Positions 25,102-33,279 of a stretch of DNA of 64,000 nucleotides are shown here, piece after piece (the stretch's first letter is position 1; each line of letters begins with the position of its first letter). The stretch is from assembly GCA_011050235.1 (NCBI GenBank), contig DRGC01000017.1, positions 1 through 64,000 of the forward strand, written 5' to 3'. The position numbers were made by a program, and so were the translations under genes. Origin of the DNA: Phycisphaerae bacterium (GTDB taxonomy: Bacteria; Planctomycetota; Phycisphaerae; SM23-33). The notes under the pieces are model-generated. The model did not search any database. It worked only from the letters and a program-made list of their open reading frames with translations, and was not told where the DNA came from.

Positions 25102-26475
25102 ATGAACGATAGACCGATCTCCCCGCAACCGTCACCTTTCGCCGCAGCGGTGAAGACCTATCGCCCGCCTGTCCCGCTGGCGCCCACGGACCTGCGCCTC
25201 AGCGGCAACGAGGGCTCACTGCTCATGACGAACTGGCTGGGTGTGCTGGGCGACCTGGCCCCGCAGACCATCAGCCGATATCCATCCGTCGCCGAGCTGG
25301 AGGGGGATATCGCCCGCGCGTTCGGCCTCCAGCGGCAGCAGGTGCTCGCCGGCACGGGCGGTGACGATGCGGTCGAACGGACGATTCGCGCGTACCTGTG
25401 TCCCGGACGTGAGATCATCCTGAACGAGCCGAGCTTTGTGATGCTCCAGCGATACGCGACGCTGGCCGGCGGCGACTGTGTGTTCGTGCCCTGGCTGGCC
25501 GGGCCGCTGCCGGTCGATGAGATGCTCGCCGCCGTCACCGAGAGGACGGTCATGATCACTGTGGTCTCGCCGAATAACCCCACCGGCCTGGTCGCCACGG
25601 TCGAAGACCTCCGACGCCTGCGCCGCGAGGCCCCGTCGGTGCTGCTGCTGGTGGACCTGGCCTACGGCGAGTTCGCCGACGACGACCTGACCGACGCGGC
25701 GCTGTCCCTGCCGAACACGGTCGTCATTCGCAGCTTCTCCAAGGCGTGGGGCCTGGCCGGTCTGCGGGTCGGCTGGGCGGCGGGGCCCGCCGACGTCATC
25801 GAACACCTGCGGGCGGTCGGCCATCCGTATCCGGTCTCGTCGCTGTCGATGGCGATCGTCTCGCACATGCTGCAGCACGGGCGGGAGGACGTCGAGACGT
25901 TCGTCGGCCAGGTGCGCACCAGCCGCCGCACGCTCTCGCAGACGCTGCAACGCGGCGGCGGCGAAGTGACGCCGTCGCAGGGCAACTTCGTGCTGGTCCG
26001 CTTCGATAATGCCGTCTGGGTCCGAGACGCCCTGGCGGGCATGGGCATCGCCGTCCGCGCCTTTCCCGAAGTCCCGGTCCTCCACGACCGGCTGCGGATC
26101 ACCGTCCCCGGCGAGAAGACCGTCCTGGGGAGACTTTGCGAAGCGCTCGAGACCGTCCTCCAGCCGGAAGCGATTCTGCTGGACGCCAAACTCGCCGATC
26201 ACCAGGAAACCGTCCGGCCCGCGTGCAAGGGCCTCGCCCTCGGCGTGGTTGCCGGGCCCGCCGCCGATGACATCCGGCAGACGTGCAGCCAGTTGGGCGT
26301 CGAGCGGGCGTGGATGCTGACAGCCGGCGCCGAAACCACCGGCGCGGCCCGACAGGCCGGGGTCCTGCCCGTTGCCGTCGCCACCGCGGACGGCTTGTCC
26401 GAGACCGACCTGCTGACAGCCGGCGCCGCCAAGGTCCTGAGCGACGTCGCGCAGATTAAGGAGCTCCTGCCATGA
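25102..26475 (+). CDS. hisC: Histidinol-phosphate aminotransferase-like protein with C-terminal HAD-like tail
   Basis: 457 residues. Residues 1 to about 355 form a class I/II PLP aminotransferase: SPNNPTGL, then the PLP lysine in SFSKAWGLAGLRVGW, and 'RITVPGEK' near the end, all as in HisC. About 100 further residues follow. The segment AGVLPVAVATADGLSETDLL, then AGAAKVLSDVAQIKELLP, resembles the C-terminal half of HAD phosphatases (AAGV.P.GV.....E..L..GA..V). The acidic loop usually before it (GD..D) is replaced by TAGAET, and no DxD nucleophile segment is present. The tail may be a degenerate or regulatory HAD remnant. No separate histidinol-phosphate phosphatase occurs in the operon. It overlaps hisB by 4 nt. 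Confidence 0.9.
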   Translation: MNDRPISPQPSPFAAAVKTYRPPVPLAPTDLRLSGNEGSLLMTNWLGVLGDLAPQTISRYPSVAELEGDIARAFGLQRQQVLAGTGGDDAVERTIRAYLCPGREIILNEPSFVMLQRYATLAGGDCVFVPWLAGPLPVDEMLAAVTERTVMITVVSPNNPTGLVATVEDLRRLRREAPSVLLLVDLAYGEFADDDLTDAALSLPNTVVIRSFSKAWGLAGLRVGWAAGPADVIEHLRAVGHPYPVSSLSMAIVSHMLQHGREDVETFVGQVRTSRRTLSQTLQRGGGEVTPSQGNFVLVRFDNAVWVRDALAGMGIAVRAFPEVPVLHDRLRITVPGEKTVLGRLCEALETVLQPEAILLDAKLADHQETVRPACKGLALGVVAGPAADDIRQTCSQLGVERAWMLTAGAETTGAARQAGVLPVAVATADGLSETDLLTAGAAKVLSDVAQIKELLP

Positions 26476-27062
26476 AAAAGCGGTCTGCAACTATCGAACG
26501 CAAGACGGCCGAAACCGACATCCGCCTGACGCTCAATCTGGATGGAACCGGCCAAGCCGACGTGAACACCGGCATCGGATTCTTGGATCACCTCCTGACA
26601 TCGCTAGCGCGACACGGACGGTTCGATCTGGAGCTTTCGTGCCAAGGCGATCTCCAGGTCGATGACCATCACACCGCGGAGGACTGCGCCATTGTCCTCG
26701 GCGAGGCGATCGACAAGGCCCTGGACCAGCGGCGCGGCATCAACCGCTTTGGCTGGGCCCTGGCGCCGTTGGACGAGGCGCTGGCCCGGGCCGCCGTGGA
26801 CCTGTCCGGCCGAGGCATGGCCGTGGTGCGCCTGGACCTCAGCGGCCAGCCGCTCGGAGATCTGCGGGCCGAGAACATCCCGCACGTCATTCGCTCCCTG
26901 GCCGCCTCGGCCAAGGCGACGATCCACCTCGACGTGCTGCGCGGCGACAACGATCACCACCGCGCTGAGTCGGCGTTCAAGGCCCTGGCGCTGGCGCTTC
27001 GCCAGGCCGTCGCCACCGACGGCACGGACCAGATCCCCAGCACGAAGGAAACACTGAAGTGA
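26472..27062 (+). CDS. hisB: Imidazoleglycerol-phosphate dehydratase HisB (monofunctional)
   Basis: 196 residues, the size of the stand-alone dehydratase. It dehydrates imidazole-glycerol phosphate. The two metal-binding motifs are visible as GIGFLDHLLTSLARHGRFD and DDHHTAEDCAIVLGEA in the first half, with the pseudo-symmetric counterparts 'NIPHVIRSLA' and 'GDNDHHRAESAFKALALALR' in the second. Unlike the enterobacterial HisB there is no N-terminal HAD phosphatase domain, so histidinol-phosphate dephosphorylation must be done elsewhere. It overlaps hisC (ATGA) and is followed by hisH with a 4-nt overlap. Confidence 0.95.
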   Translation: MKKRSATIERKTAETDIRLTLNLDGTGQADVNTGIGFLDHLLTSLARHGRFDLELSCQGDLQVDDHHTAEDCAIVLGEAIDKALDQRRGINRFGWALAPLDEALARAAVDLSGRGMAVVRLDLSGQPLGDLRAENIPHVIRSLAASAKATIHLDVLRGDNDHHRAESAFKALALALRQAVATDGTDQIPSTKETLK

Positions 27063-27682
27063 CAGGTCCGGATGTCATCGTCGTTCGTACCGGCACAGCC
27101 AACGTCGCCTCGATCCTGGCCGCCCTGGGCCGCCTTGGGGCGACCGGGCGGATCAGCAGCGATCCGCGGGAGGTCCAGCGGGCCGACCGCCTCGTCCTGC
27201 CGGGCGTGGGGACGTTCGGCGCGGCGATGGCGCGCCTGGACTCCGACGGCCTCGTCGGACCCCTTCGCAAACGCCTTGACGACGACCGACCGACACTGGC
27301 CGTCTGCGTCGGCATGCAGTTGCTGCTCGAAACCAGCGAGGAAAGCCCGGGCGCCGAGGGCCTGAGGGCCTTTGCCGGGACGCTTGAGCCGTTCTCCGGC
27401 GATATTCGCGTGCCGCAGATGGGCTGGAACAACGTGACGGCCTCAGCCGATTGCCGCATCCTGGCCTCCGGTTATCTGTACTTCGCCAATTCATACCGGT
27501 TGGCTGCGCCCCCGGATGGCTGCGCTGCGGCGACGGCCGACTACGGCGGCCGATTTGTCGCCGCGTTGGAGCGAGGCCATCTCGTAGCCTGCCAGTTTCA
27601 TCCGGAGCTGTCGGGCGTGTTGGGGCTGGACATCATGCGACGCTGGCTCAACGGCGCCGGCCAGGAGAGACCATCGTGCTGA
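27059..27682 (+). CDS. hisH: Imidazole glycerol phosphate synthase glutaminase subunit HisH
   Basis: 207 residues starting at GTG 27059, overlapping hisB by 4 nt. It is a class I glutamine amidotransferase supplying ammonia to HisF. The oxyanion strand LPGVGTFG, nucleophile Cys in AVCVGMQLLLETSEES, and the catalytic His-Glu in CQFHPELSG are all present. Compared with the usual CLGMQ the nucleophile motif reads CVGMQ, a mild variation. It overlaps hisF by 7 nt. Confidence 0.95.
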   Translation: MTGPDVIVVRTGTANVASILAALGRLGATGRISSDPREVQRADRLVLPGVGTFGAAMARLDSDGLVGPLRKRLDDDRPTLAVCVGMQLLLETSEESPGAEGLRAFAGTLEPFSGDIRVPQMGWNNVTASADCRILASGYLYFANSYRLAAPPDGCAAATADYGGRFVAALERGHLVACQFHPELSGVLGLDIMRRWLNGAGQERPSC

Positions 27683-28431
27683 CGGTGCGAGTGATTCCAT
27701 GTTTGGACGTCCGCGACGGACAGGTCGTCAAGGGCGTGCAGTTCCAGAATCTTCGGGCCGCCGGCGATCCGGCCGAACTGGCGGCTGAATATGAGCGACA
27801 GGGCGCCGACGAGCTGGCGCTGCTGGATATCTCCGCCACGCCCCAGGGCAAAAGGACGTGCGTCGAAACGATCCGGCGCGTGCGGGCGGCGCTGATGCTA
27901 CCGCTGCTCGTCGGCGGCGGCGTCCGCTCGGTCGACGACGCCGCGGCGCTTCTGGAAGCGGGCGCCGATAAGGTGTCCATCAACACCGCTGCGGTCGAGC
28001 GGCCGGAGCTGATCGACGAACTGGCCGACCGCTTCGGCCGACAGTGTATGGTCCTCGCAATCGATGCGGCGATGGCGACCGATGATAGGTTCGAAGTCGT
28101 CACGCGGTCAGGCAAATGCCGCACCGGGATCGATGCGGCCGTCTGGGCCGGCCAGGCCGCCCAGCGCGGCGCCGGTGAGATCCTGCTGACCTCGTGGGAT
28201 CGAGATGGGACCCTGGAGGGATATCACCTCGGGCTCATCACGCAGGTCGCCGGCGAAGTCGACGTGCCCATCATCGCATCGGGCGGGGCCCGCAGCGCCG
28301 AACACATGGCCGAGGCCGTCGCGGCCGGGGCGACCGGGTTGCTGGCGGCGTCGATCTTTCACTACCGCCAATGGACGGCCAGCCAGCTCAAGGATCAACT
28401 GGCGACCATGGGCGTGGAGGTCCGACCGTGA
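27676..28431 (+). CDS. hisF: Imidazole glycerol phosphate synthase cyclase subunit HisF
   Basis: 251 residues starting at GTG 27676, with AGGAG 8 nt upstream. It is a TIM barrel that closes the imidazole ring and releases AICAR. The catalytic Asp is in VIPCLDVRDGQVVKG and the second in 'LTSWDRDGTLEGY'. 'DKVSINTAAV' and 'IIASGGA' are the phosphate-binding loops. It partners with HisH immediately upstream. Its stop overlaps the GTG start of the HisA-HisI-HisE fusion. Confidence 0.96.
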   Translation: MLTVRVIPCLDVRDGQVVKGVQFQNLRAAGDPAELAAEYERQGADELALLDISATPQGKRTCVETIRRVRAALMLPLLVGGGVRSVDDAAALLEAGADKVSINTAAVERPELIDELADRFGRQCMVLAIDAAMATDDRFEVVTRSGKCRTGIDAAVWAGQAAQRGAGEILLTSWDRDGTLEGYHLGLITQVAGEVDVPIIASGGARSAEHMAEAVAAGATGLLAASIFHYRQWTASQLKDQLATMGVEVRP

Positions 28432-29696
28432 TCATTCCCTCGATCGACATCATGGACGGCTGCGCCGTGCAGCTTGTGGGCGGCAAGGACAAGGCCATCG
28501 ACGCCGGCGATCCGTTCCCCATCGCCGAGCGGTTCGCGCTGGCCGGCGAGATCGCCGTCATCGACCTCGATGCCGCCATCGGCAACGGCGACAATCGTGA
28601 CCTGATCGCCAGGCTGGTCGACCGATTCCCCTGCCGCGTCGGCGGGGGCATTCGCACGCGAGACAGGGCCCTGGAATGGCTGGACGCCGGCGCCAGGCGC
28701 ATCATCATCGGCACGGCCGCCGAGCCAGAGCTGCTTGAGGCCCTACCCCGCGAGCGCGTTGTCGTCGCCCTGGACGCTTACCATGGCGACGTCATGGTCG
28801 AGGGATGGCGCCGGCCAACCGGGCGGAACGTCCTGGACCGGATCGCCGAACTGAAGGGCCTCGCCGGGGGGTTCCTGGTCACCTGGATCGAGAAAGAGGG
28901 CCGACTGACCGGCGTCGACCTCGACAAGATCGCCGAGGTGGTCCGCGCCGCCGGCGACGTGCGTGTAACGGCGGCCGGCGGGATCACCACGACCGACGAA
29001 ATCGCCGAGATCGACCGCCTGGGCGCCGACGCACAGGTCGGCATGGCGCTCTATACGGAACAGATGGATTTCGCCGAGGCCATCGTCGCGCCGATGCGGT
29101 CCGATCGGCCGGACGGCCTCTGGCCCACCGTCATCGTCGACGAGCGCGGCTGCGCGCTGGGCCTGGCCTACTCCGACCTGGACAGCGTCAAAGCCGCCGT
29201 CACCGGCCGGGAAGGCGTGTACCATTCGCGCACCCGAGGCCTGTGGGTCAAAGGCCAAAGCTCCGGCAACACACAACAACTCTTGCGCATCGACCTCGAC
29301 TGCGACCGCGACACATTGCGCTTCATGGTCCGTCAGGCAGGTGAGGGATTCTGTCACCATGGATCGTGGACGTGTTGGGGCGACGACCGGGGCCTGGCCC
29401 GCCTGGCCCGGCGACTTCTCGCCCGCGCGGGCCAAGCGCCCGAGGGATCGTACACGAAGCGATTGCTCGATGACCCCGCCCTGCTGGCGGCCAAGCTGAC
29501 CGAAGAGGCCAACGAACTGATCGAGGCGGACACTCCCGATGACGTCGCCGCCGAGGCGGCCGATGTGATCTATTTCGCCTTGGTCGCGATGGCCCGTGCG
29601 GGCGTAGGTCTCGCCGAGATTGAGGATGTCCTCCAGCGGCGCGAATGGCGCGTGACTCGCCGCCCGGGCGACGCCAAGACGGAGACGAACGAATGA
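28428..29696 (+). CDS. hisA: Trifunctional HisA-HisI-HisE fusion protein
   Basis: 422 residues starting at GTG 28428, with GGAGG 7 nt upstream and a 4-nt overlap with hisF. Residues 1 to about 218 are a HisA-type barrel (ProFAR isomerase): IIPSIDIMDGCAVQLVGG with the catalytic Asp, CRVGGGIRTRD, and TAAGGITTTDEI. Residues about 228-320 are PRA-cyclohydrolase (HisI): YHSRTRGLWVKGQSSGNTQ, with zinc-ligand Cys at about 292, 309 and 316, spaced as in known HisI. Residues about 335-422 are PRA-pyrophosphohydrolase (HisE): GSYTKRLLDDP, KLTEEANELIEA and EAADVIYFALVAM. The protein therefore carries pathway steps 4, 3 and 2. HisI-HisE fusions are common; joining HisA in front is unusual to my knowledge. 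Confidence 0.93.
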   Translation: MIIPSIDIMDGCAVQLVGGKDKAIDAGDPFPIAERFALAGEIAVIDLDAAIGNGDNRDLIARLVDRFPCRVGGGIRTRDRALEWLDAGARRIIIGTAAEPELLEALPRERVVVALDAYHGDVMVEGWRRPTGRNVLDRIAELKGLAGGFLVTWIEKEGRLTGVDLDKIAEVVRAAGDVRVTAAGGITTTDEIAEIDRLGADAQVGMALYTEQMDFAEAIVAPMRSDRPDGLWPTVIVDERGCALGLAYSDLDSVKAAVTGREGVYHSRTRGLWVKGQSSGNTQQLLRIDLDCDRDTLRFMVRQAGEGFCHHGSWTCWGDDRGLARLARRLLARAGQAPEGSYTKRLLDDPALLAAKLTEEANELIEADTPDDVAAEAADVIYFALVAMARAGVGLAEIEDVLQRREWRVTRRPGDAKTETNE

Positions 29697-30979
29697 CCGC
29701 CGGCCCGCTCACACTCATCTCCGCCGCTGACCTGCCGCCCGCCCGCCGACAGGCGCTCGATGACGAGACCATCCGCACGGCCGGGCAGATCGTCCGGAAC
29801 GTGCAGACCGGCGGGGAGGCCGCACTGCGACAGCACGCCGAACGACTGGGCGATCTGCAGCCGGGCCAGCCGCTGGTGATCGGGAAAGCGGAACTCAACG
29901 AGGCCCTATCCCAGATCGACAGCGAGACACGGGCGCTGATGGAGCGTGTTGCCGAGCGGATCCGAGCCTTCGCCAACGCACAGTTGAACAGCCTCAGCGC
30001 GTTTGAGTTGCCGATCCCCGGCGGCGCGGCGACTCAGTGCATCGATCCGGTGGAACGTGCGGGCTGTTACGCCCCGGGCGGCCGACATCCGCTGCCGTCG
30101 TCGGTGCTGATGACGGCCATCACCGCGCGCGTCGCCGGCGTGAAAGAAGTGTGGGTCGCTTCGCCCACCCCCCCGCCGGAAACGCTAGCCGCCGCGGCGA
30201 TCTCCCGGGCCGATGGTCTCCTGGCCGTTGGCGGCGCGCAGGCCATCGCGGCGCTGGCCTTCGGCGCGGGCGTCCCCGCTTGTGACGTGATCGTCGGCCC
30301 GGGAAACCGCTTCGTCACAGCCGCCAAATACCTGGTCTCCGATCGCGTCGGAATCGACATGCTCGCGGGCCCGTCGGAACTGGTCGTCCTGGCCGACGAA
30401 TCCGCCGACGCGTCCATGATTGCCGCGGACCTGTTGGCCCAGGCCGAACACGACCCCGACGCGAGGGTCATCCTCGTGGCCACCAGCCGCTCCGCCATTG
30501 ACGCGGTCAACGAACACCTGGCCGCCCAACTGGAGGCATTGCCCACCGCGCCGGTCGCCCGACAAGCCCTCAGCAACGGCCTGGCCGTGCTCGCCGGCGA
30601 CATGGATGAGGCCGTCCGGGTCTGCGACGACATCGCGCCGGAGCACCTGGAGCTGCACGTTGGATCGCCGCAGCGCATCGCCGCGCGCGTGAAGCACTTC
30701 GGGGCGCTGTTCGTCGGCCCGGGCGCCGCCGTCGTGCTCGGCGACTACGGCGCGGGGCCAAACCACACGCTACCGACAGGCGGCACGGCCCGACAGACCG
30801 GCGGGCTGTCCGTATTCAACTTCCTTCGAGTCCGGACCTCCCTCCGCATCGACGACACAGCCGCCGCGGAGGAGATGTTCAAGGACGCCGAACGATTGGC
30901 CCGACTGGAAGGCCTGGAAGCCCACGCCCGAGCCGCCGCCATTCGCCGCCGCACCGCCGACGAACCACCCGGCGCCTGA
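29693..30979 (+). CDS. hisD: Histidinol dehydrogenase HisD
   Basis: 428 residues starting at ATG 29693, overlapping the fusion gene by 4 nt. It oxidises histidinol to histidine in two NAD-dependent steps with a zinc ion. Family landmarks are GCYAPGGRHPLPSSVLMTA, VGGAQAIAALAFGAG, VGPGNRFVTAAKYLV, the zinc-binding AQAEHDPDA, and the C-terminal 'GPNHTLPTGGTARQTGG'. It is the last gene of the his operon. About 30 bp later comes the end of a convergent gene. Confidence 0.96.
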   Translation: MTAGPLTLISAADLPPARRQALDDETIRTAGQIVRNVQTGGEAALRQHAERLGDLQPGQPLVIGKAELNEALSQIDSETRALMERVAERIRAFANAQLNSLSAFELPIPGGAATQCIDPVERAGCYAPGGRHPLPSSVLMTAITARVAGVKEVWVASPTPPPETLAAAAISRADGLLAVGGAQAIAALAFGAGVPACDVIVGPGNRFVTAAKYLVSDRVGIDMLAGPSELVVLADESADASMIAADLLAQAEHDPDARVILVATSRSAIDAVNEHLAAQLEALPTAPVARQALSNGLAVLAGDMDEAVRVCDDIAPEHLELHVGSPQRIAARVKHFGALFVGPGAAVVLGDYGAGPNHTLPTGGTARQTGGLSVFNFLRVRTSLRIDDTAAAEEMFKDAERLARLEGLEAHARAAAIRRRTADEPPGA

Positions 30980-31011
30980 CCAGTCGCGTAGGGTGGGCAA
31001 CGAATGATCCG

Positions 31012-33216
31012 TTATAGCCCGTGGTCGGTTCGGGCGATGACGGTGTCCTGCAGTTCGGGGGTGAGGTTGCAGAAGTATTCGCTGTAGCCGCCGACCCGCA
31101 CGATCAGGTCGCGGTGCTTGTCGGGCTCGGCCCGGGCGGCCAGGAGCTCGGCCCGGTTGAGCACGGAGACCTGTATCTGCATGCCGCCCTTGGCGAAGTA
31201 GGTGCGGACAAGGGAGGCGACCTTCTCCAGATCCTCGTCGCGCTCCATGATGGCCCGCTGCAGCCGGATGTTCAGCACGGGCGTGCCGACGGCCAGGTGG
31301 AGCGGGAGCTTGGTCACGGAGTTGAGCAGCGCGGTCGGGCCGTGCGTATCGTTGCCCTGGAATGCTCCGACCGAATCAGCCAACGGTTCGCCCGCCCGGC
31401 GGCCGTCGGGCGTGGCCCCGACGTAGGCGCCAGCGTATTCGTAGGTCACGAACAGGATGCAGGATGCGATGTAGCGTCCGCCTCGCGGGGGCTCGTAGGA
31501 ATACAACTCGCGCCAGGCGTAATCGATGATCTCGCGGCCGAGTAAGTCCACGCGATCGTCATCGTTGCCGAACTTCGGCGCCGCCAGCAGCGCATGGCGG
31601 ATGCCGTCGCAGCCGGCGAAGTCAGCGGCCAGGGCTGTCAGCAGATCGGCTCGGCTGATGGCGCCGTCCTGGTAGATGCACTTGCGAATCGCAGCCAGCG
31701 AATCGATGAGGTTGGCGATTCCCTGGTAGCTGACGACGCACCAGTTGTACCGCGCCCCGCCGGCCTCGAACGACTTGCGGCGGGCGATGCAGTCGCGCGT
31801 GAACAGCGTCCGGGCGAGCTTGGGGTCGCCCTGGGTGAATCGCTTCCTCAGTTGCTCGCAGTTCGACGCGGCGAACGAGGCGGTGAGGAATTGCACTTGG
31901 CCTTTGACGGCTGTGAGGAACTCGTCGAAGGACTCCATCTCCTCGAATCGGCCGGTGTGCGGGCCGCGCTGCTCGTGGGCATGGGGGTCGTAGCCGTCGG
32001 AGAGGGCCAGTTCCAGCGCCTTGGCGAGGTTGATCTCGCCCTCCAGGCTGCCCACGTTCGATAGCCCCGCGATCATGGTCTCGGTGCAGCCGCCAAAGCC
32101 GATCTCACAGGCGTCGGCATCGCTGAGGCCCATGTCCATGTCCCGCAGCGTCTGCACATAGAGATCGTCGTTATAGAGCGCCGGCCGCCCCGAGCCTTCG
32201 CGAAGAACCCGAAGCGCCTCCAGCAGCGCCGACTCGGGCGTGCGCGAGGTGATGCGGAAGGCGACGTTCGGCCGACGGAAGTGGTTCCGCCCGCAGGCGG
32301 CGATGAGCGCCAGCGTCAACGCGTTCGTGCCGTCCTCGCCTTCGGGCGTCCAGCCGCCGATCTGCAGGTTCCAGCCGTTGAAGATCTCGAAGTTCTCGAA
32401 CACTTCATCAAGCAGGCGGTCAGCGTGAGCCTTCTCCAGCCGTCCGGCGGCGAGGTCCGCTTCGTAGAGACTCCCGAGCACCTGGTCCGGCCGGCCGATG
32501 CTGTCACAGCCATCGATCATCCAGGCGAGGTTGACGGCAAGCAGGCCCTGGCAAAACGTCTTCGACGGCTGCATGAAGCACTGGCCCAGCGCTTCACCGA
32601 TCGCCACCAATTCCTCGCGCCGCTGCCCCGAAGCCGCTTCCGCCGCCGCGCCCACGGCCTCAAGCGTCCGCTCATAGAACGCCCGCACACCAATTGCGAA
32701 ATCTTCAACCGCCAGCAGCAATTCAAGCGTTTCCGGCTCGGCGTCGGGCCCTTCGGCCCGCGTGCGGGCGATGGCGTCGGCCAGTTCCGCCTCCATCGAC
32801 TCGAAGCCTTCATCCACCACCCGCCGCATGTCGGGGTTGCTGTGCGTGTAGCCGCCGAAGGAGATCAGCCGACGCTCGATGTCCGCAACCAGTTCGTCGA
32901 TGAACGCGGCGTGCTGCGGAAACGCCTGCTTCTTCTCCTCGGCCACGATCTCATTGAGCCGCATCCCGCAGTGGTGATCATGATCCAGGATCAGACTCGT
33001 AGCGGTCCAGACGCCGTCAGAGCGCCAGGTCTTGGCATTCGGCAACGACTCCATCGGGATCAGCCATCGCCCCTCGGGAACGCGAATCTCCATGTTCTCG
33101 TACAGCCGCCGATACGCCCGTCCGTACGACGCCGGCCAGGGCTGCCCGATGGCCTCGTAGAATCCCATCGCCGCCCACTCACCAAGCTCAGCTAAGATTG
33201 TCGCATTTATTACCAT
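31012..33216 (-). CDS. Glycyl-radical enzyme of the pyruvate formate-lyase family (orphan)
   Basis: 734 residues. The C-terminal glycyl-radical loop is RVGGYSEYF, with the radical Gly at about residue 710, followed by NLTPELQDTVIARTEH-like residues. The thiyl cysteine is in GFGGCTETM at about residue 377, with the following Glu conserved as in dehydratase and lyase members (GCxE) rather than the CC of PFL. It is therefore probably a dehydratase or C-X lyase acting anaerobically. No radical-SAM activase is encoded in the window, which is unusual since the pair is normally adjacent. The nearest co-directional genes are a fucosidase and sulfatases, so a product of deoxy-sugar breakdown is a possible substrate, but this is speculative. 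ATG 33216 has GGAGG rather far upstream (13 nt). Confidence 0.88.
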   Translation of the reverse strand: MVINATILAELGEWAAMGFYEAIGQPWPASYGRAYRRLYENMEIRVPEGRWLIPMESLPNAKTWRSDGVWTATSLILDHDHHCGMRLNEIVAEEKKQAFPQHAAFIDELVADIERRLISFGGYTHSNPDMRRVVDEGFESMEAELADAIARTRAEGPDAEPETLELLLAVEDFAIGVRAFYERTLEAVGAAAEAASGQRREELVAIGEALGQCFMQPSKTFCQGLLAVNLAWMIDGCDSIGRPDQVLGSLYEADLAAGRLEKAHADRLLDEVFENFEIFNGWNLQIGGWTPEGEDGTNALTLALIAACGRNHFRRPNVAFRITSRTPESALLEALRVLREGSGRPALYNDDLYVQTLRDMDMGLSDADACEIGFGGCTETMIAGLSNVGSLEGEINLAKALELALSDGYDPHAHEQRGPHTGRFEEMESFDEFLTAVKGQVQFLTASFAASNCEQLRKRFTQGDPKLARTLFTRDCIARRKSFEAGGARYNWCVVSYQGIANLIDSLAAIRKCIYQDGAISRADLLTALAADFAGCDGIRHALLAAPKFGNDDDRVDLLGREIIDYAWRELYSYEPPRGGRYIASCILFVTYEYAGAYVGATPDGRRAGEPLADSVGAFQGNDTHGPTALLNSVTKLPLHLAVGTPVLNIRLQRAIMERDEDLEKVASLVRTYFAKGGMQIQVSVLNRAELLAARAEPDKHRDLIVRVGGYSEYFCNLTPELQDTVIARTDHGL

Positions 33217-33279
33217 TGAGTCGGCCCTACCTCCAAATCGGCTTGATTCTACCGGATCATGCCTCTCGCGGCAGCGGAC

